From positions 868,001 to 932,000 of the forward strand of contig JADJQN010000003.1 in assembly GCA_016712745.1 (NCBI GenBank): DNA of 64,000 nucleotides, in the 5' to 3' direction. Shown here one piece after another: positions 54,130 through 62,641 of this stretch. This DNA is from Sandaracinaceae bacterium. Lineage in GTDB: Bacteria; Myxococcota_A; Polyangia; Polyangiales; JADJQN01. A program made the translations under genes and the position numbers. Every line of letters begins with the position of its first letter. The stretch's first letter is position 1. The notes beneath the pieces were generated by a model. That model was not told the DNA's origin. It did not search any database and worked only from the letters and a program-made list of their open reading frames with translations.

Positions 54130-54449
54130 AGCGCTCCTGCTTTGCGTACGCGCTCTTCGGCAACGTCAACGCCCTCTTCGGGATACTCACGTGCAATCGT
54201 CTCGGTGGTGCTCACCGTCTCGCGCGGACGAATAGCCGGAGTGCGAGCACGCTCACGGATGCGCTCGTCCATATCGTCGCGCATGATTTCATCGAGCCCC
54301 ACCTGCGCCTGCAGATCCCGCGACGCGCGGCGAAACTCGCGCATTGCTCGGCCCAGCGACTGCATCAATATCGGCATGCGTTTTGGCCCGACCGCAAGGA
54401 GGGCCAAAATCACGATCACCACCATCTCGCCCGTGCCAATGCCAAACAT
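54126..54449 (-). CDS. tatB: TatA/TatB-family protein
   Basis: 107 residues. One N-terminal membrane helix starts at FGIGTGEMVVIVILALLAVGP, followed by an amphipathic helix (PKRMPILMQSLGRAMREFRRASRDLQAQV) and a long charged tail. The length and the tail favour TatB, the partner of TatC in signal-peptide recognition, over the shorter TatA, but the two cannot be separated with certainty. It is 35 bases downstream of the TPR lipoprotein gene and overlaps tatC. Confidence 0.88.
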   Translation of the reverse strand: MFGIGTGEMVVIVILALLAVGPKRMPILMQSLGRAMREFRRASRDLQAQVGLDEIMRDDMDERIRERARTPAIRPRETVSTTETIAREYPEEGVDVAEERVRKAGAL

Positions 54450-54484
54450 CGCAAAAGCACGTCTACCACATCTATCTAAGGGAT

Positions 54485-55516
54485 CTAGCGCCGCGCGAGA
54501 GAGGCGCGGATTCGTGCGATGTCGTTCGAATAGACCGGGTTCGTTATGTGGGAAAGAGCTTCTTCGGCTTGATCGCGTTGTCCTGTGACTGCTTCGATTT
54601 CAGCGAGAACGATGTATGCGTCCTGCGCCAGATGCGCGTCAGCCGCCGCGAGACTCAGGTGAGCCCTAGCGTCCGCGTACTGCTCACGAAGGTACGCAAC
54701 CATACCCAGCACGTAGTGCGCTGCGGAGTCGTGATCGTCCGAGGCAAGCAGTTCACGAGCAAGCTCACGCACACGGCTGTGGTTGCCGCGAAGGAGTTCG
54801 ACCAAGGCGATTAGATGGTCCGCTGCCAGAGCAAACTCCGGGTCACGACGAACGAGGCCAAGCTCGCTGATCGCCTCGGCGTAGTTGCCGCGATTGATAA
54901 GAGCGTTCGAATGAACCAGGCGAGCTCTGGCCGCTTCTGGATGCACGCGCAAAATTTGATCGACACGTTCCGACGCTTCGACCGTTCTGCCCAGCCCAAG
55001 CTCGCACGTTGCCAAGAGCGCGTCTGCGTCAAAATCATCGGGTGTAATTTCCAAGAGGCGCATCAGATGGGCGCGTGCTTCAGCGAACCTTCCTTGATGC
55101 GAGAGCAAGAACGCCAAGTTGCGCCGTGCCACAGCGAAGCCTGGATCGATGCGCAGAGTCTGCTCGTACGCTTCGCGCGCTTCCTCAATTTCACTTTTGC
55201 TCTCCAGCACGGCTCCCAAGTCCGACCAGGCAGCTGCGAAATCTTCATTGAGATCAATCGCCACACGCAGCTCCCGCTCAGCCTCATCGAGATGACCACG
55301 GCGAAACGCGACAAGTCCCACGTTCGCATGCGCCTCGGCGAATCTGGGCCGATACTCCAGGGCCAAACGAAATCGCGCCTCCGCCTGGTCGAGATGATCA
55401 GCGGCCAGAAGCACGGCTCCCGCGCGGTTATGCTCCACGGCGATGGCGGGGAGTGTGCTACCGGCACACGCGGCTATAAGAACACTCGCGACGATTGAGC
55501 TCAATGTATGACGCAT
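54485..55516 (-). CDS. TPR-repeat lipoprotein
   Basis: 343 residues from ATG 55516. The lipobox is IAAC (cysteine about residue 17). About eight tetratricopeptide repeats fill residues 30-330 (for example ALEYRPRFAEAHANVGLVAFRRGHLDEAE, DPGFAVARRNLAFLLSHQGRFAEA). Such proteins are outer-membrane assembly or scaffolding factors, like PilF/PilW or BamD-type TPR lipoproteins, but the partner is unknown. It precedes tatB-tatC by 35 bases on the same strand. Confidence 0.86.
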   Translation of the reverse strand: MRHTLSSIVASVLIAACAGSTLPAIAVEHNRAGAVLLAADHLDQAEARFRLALEYRPRFAEAHANVGLVAFRRGHLDEAERELRVAIDLNEDFAAAWSDLGAVLESKSEIEEAREAYEQTLRIDPGFAVARRNLAFLLSHQGRFAEARAHLMRLLEITPDDFDADALLATCELGLGRTVEASERVDQILRVHPEAARARLVHSNALINRGNYAEAISELGLVRRDPEFALAADHLIALVELLRGNHSRVRELARELLASDDHDSAAHYVLGMVAYLREQYADARAHLSLAAADAHLAQDAYIVLAEIEAVTGQRDQAEEALSHITNPVYSNDIARIRASLARR

Positions 55517-55658
55517 GGCCGGTTATCGGCGCAGTGTTCTTTCGGTTGTGCGCCCTCGGTCCTTTGGCCCTCCTGAGCTCTCTTCTTCCTGCATGGCGAC
55601 AGCAACGCGGGCTCGGACGTGTTCAAAGTTCCGCGCCTCCGCTAAATCGGCCGCGAAG

Positions 55659-56138
55659 CTATTTCGTTTCGAATGCCAAGCTGCGCGGGTTGAGGCGCCA
55701 CTCGAACTTCGCGGCAGAGCCTCGGGTCCACTGAAAGCTGCAGATCGCGGATTTCTCGAAGGGCGGAAAGCTCTGCGTGCGGACCAGTGCTTGCGCGATG
55801 CGATGCATGGAGGGCTCATGTCCGACCAGCATCACGCGCTCGTTGTCGTCGACACCTTCAAGTGCGCGCAACACGTCATCGGGTGAACCATCCGGCGTCA
55901 AACACTGAAGCACGCGCGACGGACCCGAGTAGCCAATACCGGCAATCGTAAGTTCCGCTGTTTGCACGGCCCGCACGTAGGGACTTACGAACACACGGTC
56001 GACTTTGTGGCGCGTGCCAAGCGCGCGTGCGACCGCCTCCGACTCATCACGACCATGAGCCGTGAGCCAGCGTGAGTCATCATCGCCGGCCTCGCCGTAG
56101 TCGACCGCTTCGCCGTGCCTCACAAGAAGTACCCACAT
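55659..56138 (-). CDS. SixA-like histidine phosphatase
   Basis: 159 residues from ATG 56138 (ATG 56150 is also in frame). The histidine phosphatase pattern LLVRHGEA has His8 as nucleophile; SPYVRAVQTAE and the second His in LVGHEPSM complete the site. Length and motifs match SixA, which dephosphorylates phosphohistidine proteins, or a small-molecule phosphatase. It is divergent from the Ser/Thr kinase gene across 164 bases, a pairing that may reflect signalling but is not proof. Confidence 0.88.
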   Translation of the reverse strand: MWVLLVRHGEAVDYGEAGDDDSRWLTAHGRDESEAVARALGTRHKVDRVFVSPYVRAVQTAELTIAGIGYSGPSRVLQCLTPDGSPDDVLRALEGVDDNERVMLVGHEPSMHRIAQALVRTQSFPPFEKSAICSFQWTRGSAAKFEWRLNPRSLAFETK

Positions 56139-56302
56139 GTCAGCAAGCATAGCGTCCGCCGCTCTGAAATTTCGAATGATCCGCAACGCCTTTTTGCGTT
56201 TAGCCGGGAAATCAGGTCGCAGCCGCACGAACGTAGGAAACTTTTTGCCACTTTTTTGACCCCTTGAGCCCCTGCGACGAAGGTCGATCGCGGGAGGTCG
56301 AG

Positions 56303-57283
56303 ATGTCAGCTGGAGAGCGAAGCAACCTGACGGGAACCGTGATCGACGGTCGCTACCGTATTGGTCGTCGCATCGGCATCGGCGGTACTGGCGTTGTCTT
56401 CGACGCCGAGCGACTTTCCGACGGGCACATGGTCGTCATCAAGACCCTGCGACCATGCTTTCTCGATCATCCGGACCTTGGTCGACGCCTTCGTCGTGAA
56501 GCCGAAGTCGCGCGCAACGTCGCGCATCCAGGCATCGTGCCGGTCATTGACGAAGGCACCATGGAGGACGGCTCTCCCTATATCATTATGGAGAAGGTTC
56601 ACGGCGAGAGTCTCTCGCGCATCCTTCTGCGACGTAACACGTTGCGTGCCGATGAGACGGCGCTCATCGCGATGCGCGTGGCGAGCATTCTTCATGCCGC
56701 GCACCTTCAGGGCTACACGCACCGTGATGTAAAGCCGGAGCACGTGCTACTCGATCGCGATGATCGCAACCAGCTTGTGGTGCACCTGCTCGATTTCGGT
56801 GTTTGTGCATCACCGACCGCGCCGAGCGACGAACGCCAGCGTGAGGAAGGCCGCGTCTTTGGCACGCCGAGTTACGTATCGCCCGAGCAAGCTTCGGGAG
56901 AGCCCAACGTCGATGGTCGCGCCGATCTCTTCTCGCTCGGCATCCTCATGTACGAATGCCTAAGTGGACGTCCGCCCTTCCGTGCATCGAACGTTGCCAA
57001 CTTGCTACTGCGCATCATTCGCGAGGACGCGCCGCCGCTCGCTCTCGCCGCTGAGCACATTCCCTTCGGCATCACCGAAGTAGTGCACCGCGCTCTGATG
57101 CGTGAACCTGATGGTCGCTTTGCGAGCGCTCGCGCGATGTCCCGGGCACTCGTGCCTTTCGTTGCCGATCGCGCTGCTGTCGAGATGCACCTTGCCTCGC
57201 AGTTGCACATCGATGGCCAGGCTGCTCCCAACACGCCGACCGTGCACGCGCAAGCGTCGGTCGTTACCGAAGTCGCCGCCTAA
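56303..57283 (+). CDS. Hanks-type Ser/Thr protein kinase with Asn-to-His change
   Basis: 326 residues; GGAGG (56293-56297) is 5 bases before ATG 56303. Kinase motifs: Gly loop GIGGTGVV (about 25-32), Lys47 in VIKTL, Glu67 in REAEVA, HRDVKPEHVLL (140-150), DFG (164-166) and SPEQA. The Mg-binding Asn expected at the KPEN position is His147. No membrane helix or sensor domain is present, so this is a minimal cytoplasmic kinase. It converges on and overlaps the methyltransferase gene by 20 bases. Confidence 0.9.
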   Translation: MSAGERSNLTGTVIDGRYRIGRRIGIGGTGVVFDAERLSDGHMVVIKTLRPCFLDHPDLGRRLRREAEVARNVAHPGIVPVIDEGTMEDGSPYIIMEKVHGESLSRILLRRNTLRADETALIAMRVASILHAAHLQGYTHRDVKPEHVLLDRDDRNQLVVHLLDFGVCASPTAPSDERQREEGRVFGTPSYVSPEQASGEPNVDGRADLFSLGILMYECLSGRPPFRASNVANLLLRIIREDAPPLALAAEHIPFGITEVVHRALMREPDGRFASARAMSRALVPFVADRAAVEMHLASQLHIDGQAAPNTPTVHAQASVVTEVAA

Positions 57284-58460
57284 TCATCAAGAGATGCTCG
57301 CGTCGTGGCGGGCCGCCCAGCCAGTCGGGGCGCGGCTGACTTGCGATCGCCACGGGCTCGAAGCCGTTCGCAAGCGCAAGGCGCTTGACCTGCTCGTCGG
57401 CGTCGATGCGCTCGCCAGCGATATCCGCGTCACCAATCAATAGCACAGCGGCACAGCCCGGCTTGAGCGATTCGGCCATGCTTGCGAGCGTCGCATTGAG
57501 CTCGGACTCCCACCGCGCGATGCCGGACTTTTTCGACTGCGTATTGCGACGCGCGCCGATTTCGTGCTCACGAAGTCGGCGCGCATCCAAACGCAACCAA
57601 GCCAAGCGGCGCGCATGATGATCGTAGTAGTCGTACGTGCCGCCGTAGGGTGGTGACGTAAGAATAAGATCGGCTTTGACTCCGCGCGGCAACACCGAGC
57701 TGAGCTCACGCGCGTCCCCGACGAAGAGACGCGGCGGCGGGGAGTCTTCGTCAAGCTCCTCAAAGAGATCCGCCCAACGCTCGATCAGCTCTTCGCCTTT
57801 GCGGACGAAAAACTCGGTGGGAAGGCCTTTACGAATACGTTTGGTGACAGCCTCTTCCCGCGTGTCCGATTCTTGGCGCGACACCTTCACGACGATCGCC
57901 GTTAGGATGAGCTCGAGAGCGAAGCGATCGCTTTCATCTTGGACCGCGTGAATTTCTTCCCATAGGCCTGCGAGCTCACGGAGTACGTGCCCGTCGTACC
58001 AATGTACTTCGGACTTATGCAAAGGAGCGCGCGACTCAGCTCTCGAACGAACACGTTCTTCCGAACGTTCGCCGATTTCATGAAGCAGGATGGAAAAGCG
58101 CTCGCGAGCCTCCTCGTCCATCGAGCGGGCTTTGACTTCCGCCAAGCGCAAACCGAGCGGATTCAAATCGACGCCGAAGCCTTGCCGACTTGCCACACGC
58201 GCTTCGACGAGCACGGTGCCACTGCCGCAAAATGGATCAACGACGATCTCACCTCTACGGGTGAGTTCGGGAATAATCAAACGCGCAATCTCTGGATGCA
58301 TGCGCGCCGGATAGCTATGAAATCCGTGCGTTAGCGTGTCGCGTGTGTCGGGGGTCGCCGCCTGCATAGCTTCTTGCAACGTGCGGGCGAAAGACGGATC
58401 CCCAAGCCCAATCGTTGGACCCCCAACTGCTCGCAATGGAACTCGACGAAGGAAAGACAT
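57264..58460 (-). CDS. DNA methyltransferase-like (N6/N4 or TRM11-type) protein
   Basis: 398 residues from ATG 58460; an in-frame start at 58538 is also possible. The SAM motif VVDPFCGSGTVLVEA is near residue 100 and the catalytic motif ILTSPPYGGTYDYYDHHARRLAWL near residue 290, with a charged region of about 180 residues between them that could recognise a target. SPPY is shared by amino-methylating DNA enzymes; the order motif I before IV also fits TRM11-like RNA enzymes. No restriction gene is adjacent, so it would be an orphan methylase. It is divergent from the hybrid histidine kinase. Confidence 0.8.
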   Translation of the reverse strand: MSFLRRVPLRAVGGPTIGLGDPSFARTLQEAMQAATPDTRDTLTHGFHSYPARMHPEIARLIIPELTRRGEIVVDPFCGSGTVLVEARVASRQGFGVDLNPLGLRLAEVKARSMDEEARERFSILLHEIGERSEERVRSRAESRAPLHKSEVHWYDGHVLRELAGLWEEIHAVQDESDRFALELILTAIVVKVSRQESDTREEAVTKRIRKGLPTEFFVRKGEELIERWADLFEELDEDSPPPRLFVGDARELSSVLPRGVKADLILTSPPYGGTYDYYDHHARRLAWLRLDARRLREHEIGARRNTQSKKSGIARWESELNATLASMAESLKPGCAAVLLIGDADIAGERIDADEQVKRLALANGFEPVAIASQPRPDWLGGPPRREHLLMIRRRLR

Positions 58461-58502
58461 TTCACACAGCGTACATCGCACGCCGCCGTCGCGCGATCCT
58501 GT

Positions 58503-60512
58503 ATGCTGCACCTTCTTCGAATGGTCGGCGATAGACAATCACAGCTGCGACGCGCGGATTCCGATCCCGCGACGAGCACGGAAAAGCTGGTGCTTTCCGT
58601 GCTCGTTGTGGATGACGAAGAACAACTCGCGCAGATTACCCGCCGCGTTGTGGAGGGGCGCGGTCACATGTGCATGACCGCAGGATCCGTTCGTGAGGCT
58701 CGCGCGCTTCTCGCTACGCACTTGTTTGAGCTCGTGGTGCTCGACTGGAATCTGCCCGACGGAACGGGCCTCGACCTTTGCAGCGAGATTCGGCGCATGC
58801 GCGGTCATGACATGCCCTTCATCTTTATGGTTACGGGCCGCCAGGGCGAGGACAACGTAGCCCTCGCGATTGAAGCGGGTGTCGATGACCATATGCGCAA
58901 ACCGCTCGACGTCGATCAGCTGTCCAATCGCATTCACGTAGCCGAGCGGCAGATCAAAGCGAACCTCCGTCGACAGCGCGCAGAAGATAAGCTTCTTGCC
59001 ACGACGCGGCGCTTCAGTCAGCTCATGCAAGACTTGCCAGAGGCCGTCATCGTAGTGCGCGACCTACGGTGCGTGTACGTGAATCCAGCGGCGTCGAATC
59101 TACTTGGTTACGACTCACCCTTCGAGCTTATGAACCTCGCATGGGACGAGGCGATTCACCCTGGCGATCAGACAGCTCTTCTCGAGCGCATGCGGGCGAT
59201 CGTCGTTGACGGCGCTCTGCCCGAGCCACGTGTCGCGCGCGTTAGACGGAAGAGCGGGGAGTGGTTGGAATGCGAGTTCCGATCGCTGGCCATCGAGTAC
59301 GAGGGGCAACCCGCCATTCTCTCGATCGCGCGTGACGTGCAAGTGCAACAGCGAACGCAGCAGGAGCTTCTGCAAGCGGACCGCATGGTTTCGCTCGGAA
59401 CTTTGGCAGCGGGCGTGGCGCACGAAATCAATAACCCGCTCGCCTACGTGATCGCCAACCTGCAGCACCTCGTCGAAAATCTGCCCAAGGTCGGCGGCGA
59501 TCCTGATACGCCGCGTCTGGTGCAGGAGATGCACGCCTTGGCGGTGGAAGCAAAAGAAGGCGCCGAGCGAATGCGAGTCATTGTTCGTGACTTGGGAACG
59601 TTTTCGCGCGCGACCGACGAAAGTCGACAGTCGCTCGACATCGCCCGTGTGCTCGACTCATGTGTAAATATTGCCTGGAATGAGATCCGCCATCGCGGAA
59701 CGCTCGTGCGCGAGTATGGCGAGACTCCGGTAGTGGGCGCTTCCGAAGCTCGCCTCGGCCAGGTCTTTCTCAATCTATTGGTCAACGCTGCCCACGCGCT
59801 GCCCGAGGTCACCAGCACAGGAAAAATCACGTTGCGCACCTATACCGACCGGCTGGGCAATGCAGTCATCGATGTGATCGACAACGGACACGGCATCGCG
59901 AAAGAGCATCTCAAGCGCATATTTGATCCGTTCTTCACAACCAAACCCAAGGGCGTCGGTACGGGGCTGGGTCTGGCGATCTCACAATCCATCTTGTCGT
60001 CGATGGGTGGCGGGATCGAGGTATTCAGTGAACAGGGCAAGGGCACAACCTTCCGCGTCACGCTTCCCTCCGAGCAAACTAGGCCCGCATCGGTGCGCTC
60101 CTCTCCGCGACCCATGTCGGGCGATGTCAAGCATGCCAAGGTGCTCGTCATCGACGACGAGGCTGCGGTTGGACGAGCCCTAGGCCGCTTGATTGGCACT
60201 GATCACAAAGTGACTCTTCTGACGAGTGGTACCGACGCGGTGAAACACTTACTCGAGGGCGCCGACTACGACATGATCTTTTGCGACGTGATGATGCCCG
60301 ATGTAGGCGGCATTGAAGTGTACGAAGCTATTGGGAAGGCGCGTCCCGAATTGCTTTCGCGGATCGTTTTCATGACCGGCGGTGTATTTAGCGACCGGGC
60401 GCGCGAGTTCTTCGGACAGAACGAAATTCGGTTTCTCGACAAGCCTTTTGACGTGGCGCAGGTGCGGGAGATGCTCGATTCCCGCCCGACCGACGCGCCT
60501 AAGCCCGGCTAA
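58503..60512 (+). CDS. Hybrid histidine kinase (REC-PAS-HisKA-HATPase-REC)
   Basis: 669 residues from ATG 58503 (ATG 58521 is also possible). An N-terminal receiver has phospho-acceptor Asp in VVLDWNLPDG. A PAS domain follows (SQLMQDLPEAVIVVRD ... YVNPAASNLLGY). The H box is GVAHEINNPLAYVIANLQHL, with N, G1 and G2 boxes (LLVNAAHAL, DVIDNGHGI, GVGTGLGLAIS) after it, then a C-terminal receiver (MIFCDVMMPDVGG). No membrane helix or HPt domain is present, so it senses an internal signal and passes phosphate inward. Partner regulators are not in the window. Confidence 0.95.
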   Translation: MLHLLRMVGDRQSQLRRADSDPATSTEKLVLSVLVVDDEEQLAQITRRVVEGRGHMCMTAGSVREARALLATHLFELVVLDWNLPDGTGLDLCSEIRRMRGHDMPFIFMVTGRQGEDNVALAIEAGVDDHMRKPLDVDQLSNRIHVAERQIKANLRRQRAEDKLLATTRRFSQLMQDLPEAVIVVRDLRCVYVNPAASNLLGYDSPFELMNLAWDEAIHPGDQTALLERMRAIVVDGALPEPRVARVRRKSGEWLECEFRSLAIEYEGQPAILSIARDVQVQQRTQQELLQADRMVSLGTLAAGVAHEINNPLAYVIANLQHLVENLPKVGGDPDTPRLVQEMHALAVEAKEGAERMRVIVRDLGTFSRATDESRQSLDIARVLDSCVNIAWNEIRHRGTLVREYGETPVVGASEARLGQVFLNLLVNAAHALPEVTSTGKITLRTYTDRLGNAVIDVIDNGHGIAKEHLKRIFDPFFTTKPKGVGTGLGLAISQSILSSMGGGIEVFSEQGKGTTFRVTLPSEQTRPASVRSSPRPMSGDVKHAKVLVIDDEAAVGRALGRLIGTDHKVTLLTSGTDAVKHLLEGADYDMIFCDVMMPDVGGIEVYEAIGKARPELLSRIVFMTGGVFSDRAREFFGQNEIRFLDKPFDVAQVREMLDSRPTDAPKPG

Positions 60513-60565
60513 TTCGCGTTCCAAAAGCTTGCGCGGGTCAAGGCGTCACGCGTAGAACCATCGCC

Positions 60566-62641
60566 GTGACCGACACCACGAATCTGTCTCCCACCCTCGA
60601 ATGGCTCGACGCCAACGGTCGATCGTCGTTTGCGATGGGCACGGCCTCGCTCTGTCTAACGCGGCGGTATCACGGTCTGCTGTGCACGACGAAGAACGAG
60701 GGTGAGCGGCAAGTATTGGTGGCCTCCATCGAAGAGCACGTGACGGTAGGGGATCGCACCTTCGCCTCATCCACGACCGCGTTCGAAAGGCATACCAGTG
60801 TGGGGCACGATGGCCTGCGTTCGTTCACGAGCGACCCCTGGCCCACGTGGACGTATGACGTCGGCCCAGTTCGGATGAAGCGTTCCTTGTTCGTCGCACA
60901 CAACGAGCCGACCACCGTGGTGACGTACGAGCACCTTGAGGGACCAGCCTGCATGCTGCAGGTCCGCCCCTTGTTGGCCATGCGCGGCGCGCACGAGCTT
61001 CGCCGCCATCGCAGCGCCGACGAGATCGACGTTAAAGCGTGGACGGGCAAAGTCACGGTGACCACCAAAGACGCAAGCGCCCCGGCGCTCACCATCGTTC
61101 ACGACGGGGAGTTCGAGGCGAATGCCGACGTGTGGCGCGACTTCTACTTGTCGTGGGAAGCCGACCGAGGGCTTCCGGCTGTTCAGGATTTGCTGACGCC
61201 AGGCGTTTTGCGCATCGACGTTCCGGTCGGCGGCAAAGTCTCGATCGTCTTCACCACGAAGGGCGAAGGATTTTTCGATCTTGATGCTTTGATCAAACAC
61301 GAAGGCGATCATCGTGCGGCGCACGCAAGGAGCGCCTCCGCGACGTCAGCAGCGCTTATACGCGCCGCCCGCAGCTATCGCATTGGACGCCGCAGCGACT
61401 CGTCGATTGCGACGGGATTTCCTTGGTACGGCGCTCGCACGCGCGAAGCGCTCTTTGCGTTGCCCGGTCTTTTCTTGAGCGCGGGCGACGTCACGAGTGC
61501 AAAGGAGCTCCTCTACACGTGCGCAGAGAAGATGCGCGGCGGGCTTCTACCATCCTTTCTCGATGGGAGCGCCAATCCGGTTTACGAAGTGGACTCAGCG
61601 CTCTACTTCGTCGAGTGCGTGCGCATGTATGTAGAGCAGGCTGGCCTTGGTCCACGCGTCGAAGATCGTCTCTACGAAAAAGTTCTCGAAGTTGTCGCGT
61701 CATGCGCGGCAGGAACTTTGAACGTGACGGTGGATGATGATGGCCTGCTCTCTGTCGACGATGAAGCGCCTACGACATGGATGAACTCCATTGTCGATGG
61801 CATGCCTGTCACGCAGCGCAGTGGCAAGGCAGTTGAGGTGCAGGCGCTCTGGTACAACGCCCTCATGGTCACGGCCGACCTCGCTCAAACTCGCAAAGCG
61901 ACGGTGATGGCGAGTGAGCTGCGGGGTCTGGCGCGGCGGGTGAAGGAGCAGTTCACAACGCTCTTTTGGAATGACGAGCGCGGCATTTGCGCGGACGTCG
62001 TCGCTTCGCAGGGCAGCACCGTTGTGCGCGATATGAGCATGCGCCCGAATCAACTCTTTGCGGCGTCCCTCTGCTATCCGCTTCTAACGCATGAGCAAGC
62101 GGCGCGCATGCTCGAGCACGTGCACGAAGAGCTCGTCACATTGCGCGGTCTGCGCACCCTGGCAGAAGGCGAACCGGGTTATGTCGGACGTGTACCTTCG
62201 GGCGAAAGCGATCGTCATCGTGCGATGCACCAAGGGGCGGCGTGGCCGTGGTTGGTCGGTCCCTATTGTCGCGCGCTGGTCTACGCGCACGGACGAAAAG
62301 CCGTCCTTGCGGAAGTAGAACGCGTGCTCGCACCCCTCATAAACGATGCGACACACGAAGGCCTCAGCGGGCACCTTGCCGAGTGCTACGACGCCGAAGA
62401 GCCGCAGCAGCCGCACGGGGCGCCTGCCTACGCACTGAGTCTGGCGGAGGTACTGCGTACGCACGCGGAAATACTGGAGCACAAAGCGCCGAAGGACCGA
62501 ATCTCGTCGCCGCCCACTCACCTGGCCCCACTCGCAATGACCTGGATTGAGACCGGATCAGACCCGATCGAGCCGGTGGAATCCGTCCCCGCGCCCGCAG
62601 CGCAAAAGAAGCCCGCCCCGCCCCGGCGCAAGAAAACTTAG
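60566..62641 (+). CDS. Glycogen debranching-type (amylo-alpha-1,6-glucosidase) enzyme
   Basis: 691 residues from GTG 60566. The N-terminal beta domain matches GDE_N (EWLDANGRSSFAMGTASLCLTRRYHGLL). The C-terminal 400 residues are an alpha/alpha barrel with WMNSIVDGMPVTQRSGKAVEVQALWYNAL and HQGAAWPWLVGPY. The usual PWFxxWGRDT signature is changed to PWYGARTREALFALPGL (about residues 285-301), so the Asp is replaced by Glu in an altered frame of the motif. Glycogen or an oligosaccharide is the likely substrate. The tail is Pro/Lys-rich. It overlaps the converging transporter gene by 4 bases. Confidence 0.85.
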   Translation: MTDTTNLSPTLEWLDANGRSSFAMGTASLCLTRRYHGLLCTTKNEGERQVLVASIEEHVTVGDRTFASSTTAFERHTSVGHDGLRSFTSDPWPTWTYDVGPVRMKRSLFVAHNEPTTVVTYEHLEGPACMLQVRPLLAMRGAHELRRHRSADEIDVKAWTGKVTVTTKDASAPALTIVHDGEFEANADVWRDFYLSWEADRGLPAVQDLLTPGVLRIDVPVGGKVSIVFTTKGEGFFDLDALIKHEGDHRAAHARSASATSAALIRAARSYRIGRRSDSSIATGFPWYGARTREALFALPGLFLSAGDVTSAKELLYTCAEKMRGGLLPSFLDGSANPVYEVDSALYFVECVRMYVEQAGLGPRVEDRLYEKVLEVVASCAAGTLNVTVDDDGLLSVDDEAPTTWMNSIVDGMPVTQRSGKAVEVQALWYNALMVTADLAQTRKATVMASELRGLARRVKEQFTTLFWNDERGICADVVASQGSTVVRDMSMRPNQLFAASLCYPLLTHEQAARMLEHVHEELVTLRGLRTLAEGEPGYVGRVPSGESDRHRAMHQGAAWPWLVGPYCRALVYAHGRKAVLAEVERVLAPLINDATHEGLSGHLAECYDAEEPQQPHGAPAYALSLAEVLRTHAEILEHKAPKDRISSPPTHLAPLAMTWIETGSDPIEPVESVPAPAAQKKPAPPRRKKT

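Noticed and set aside
56303..58460. Kinase plus methyltransferase as a defence island
   Set aside because: The genes converge rather than form an operon, and no nuclease or other defence gene is near.
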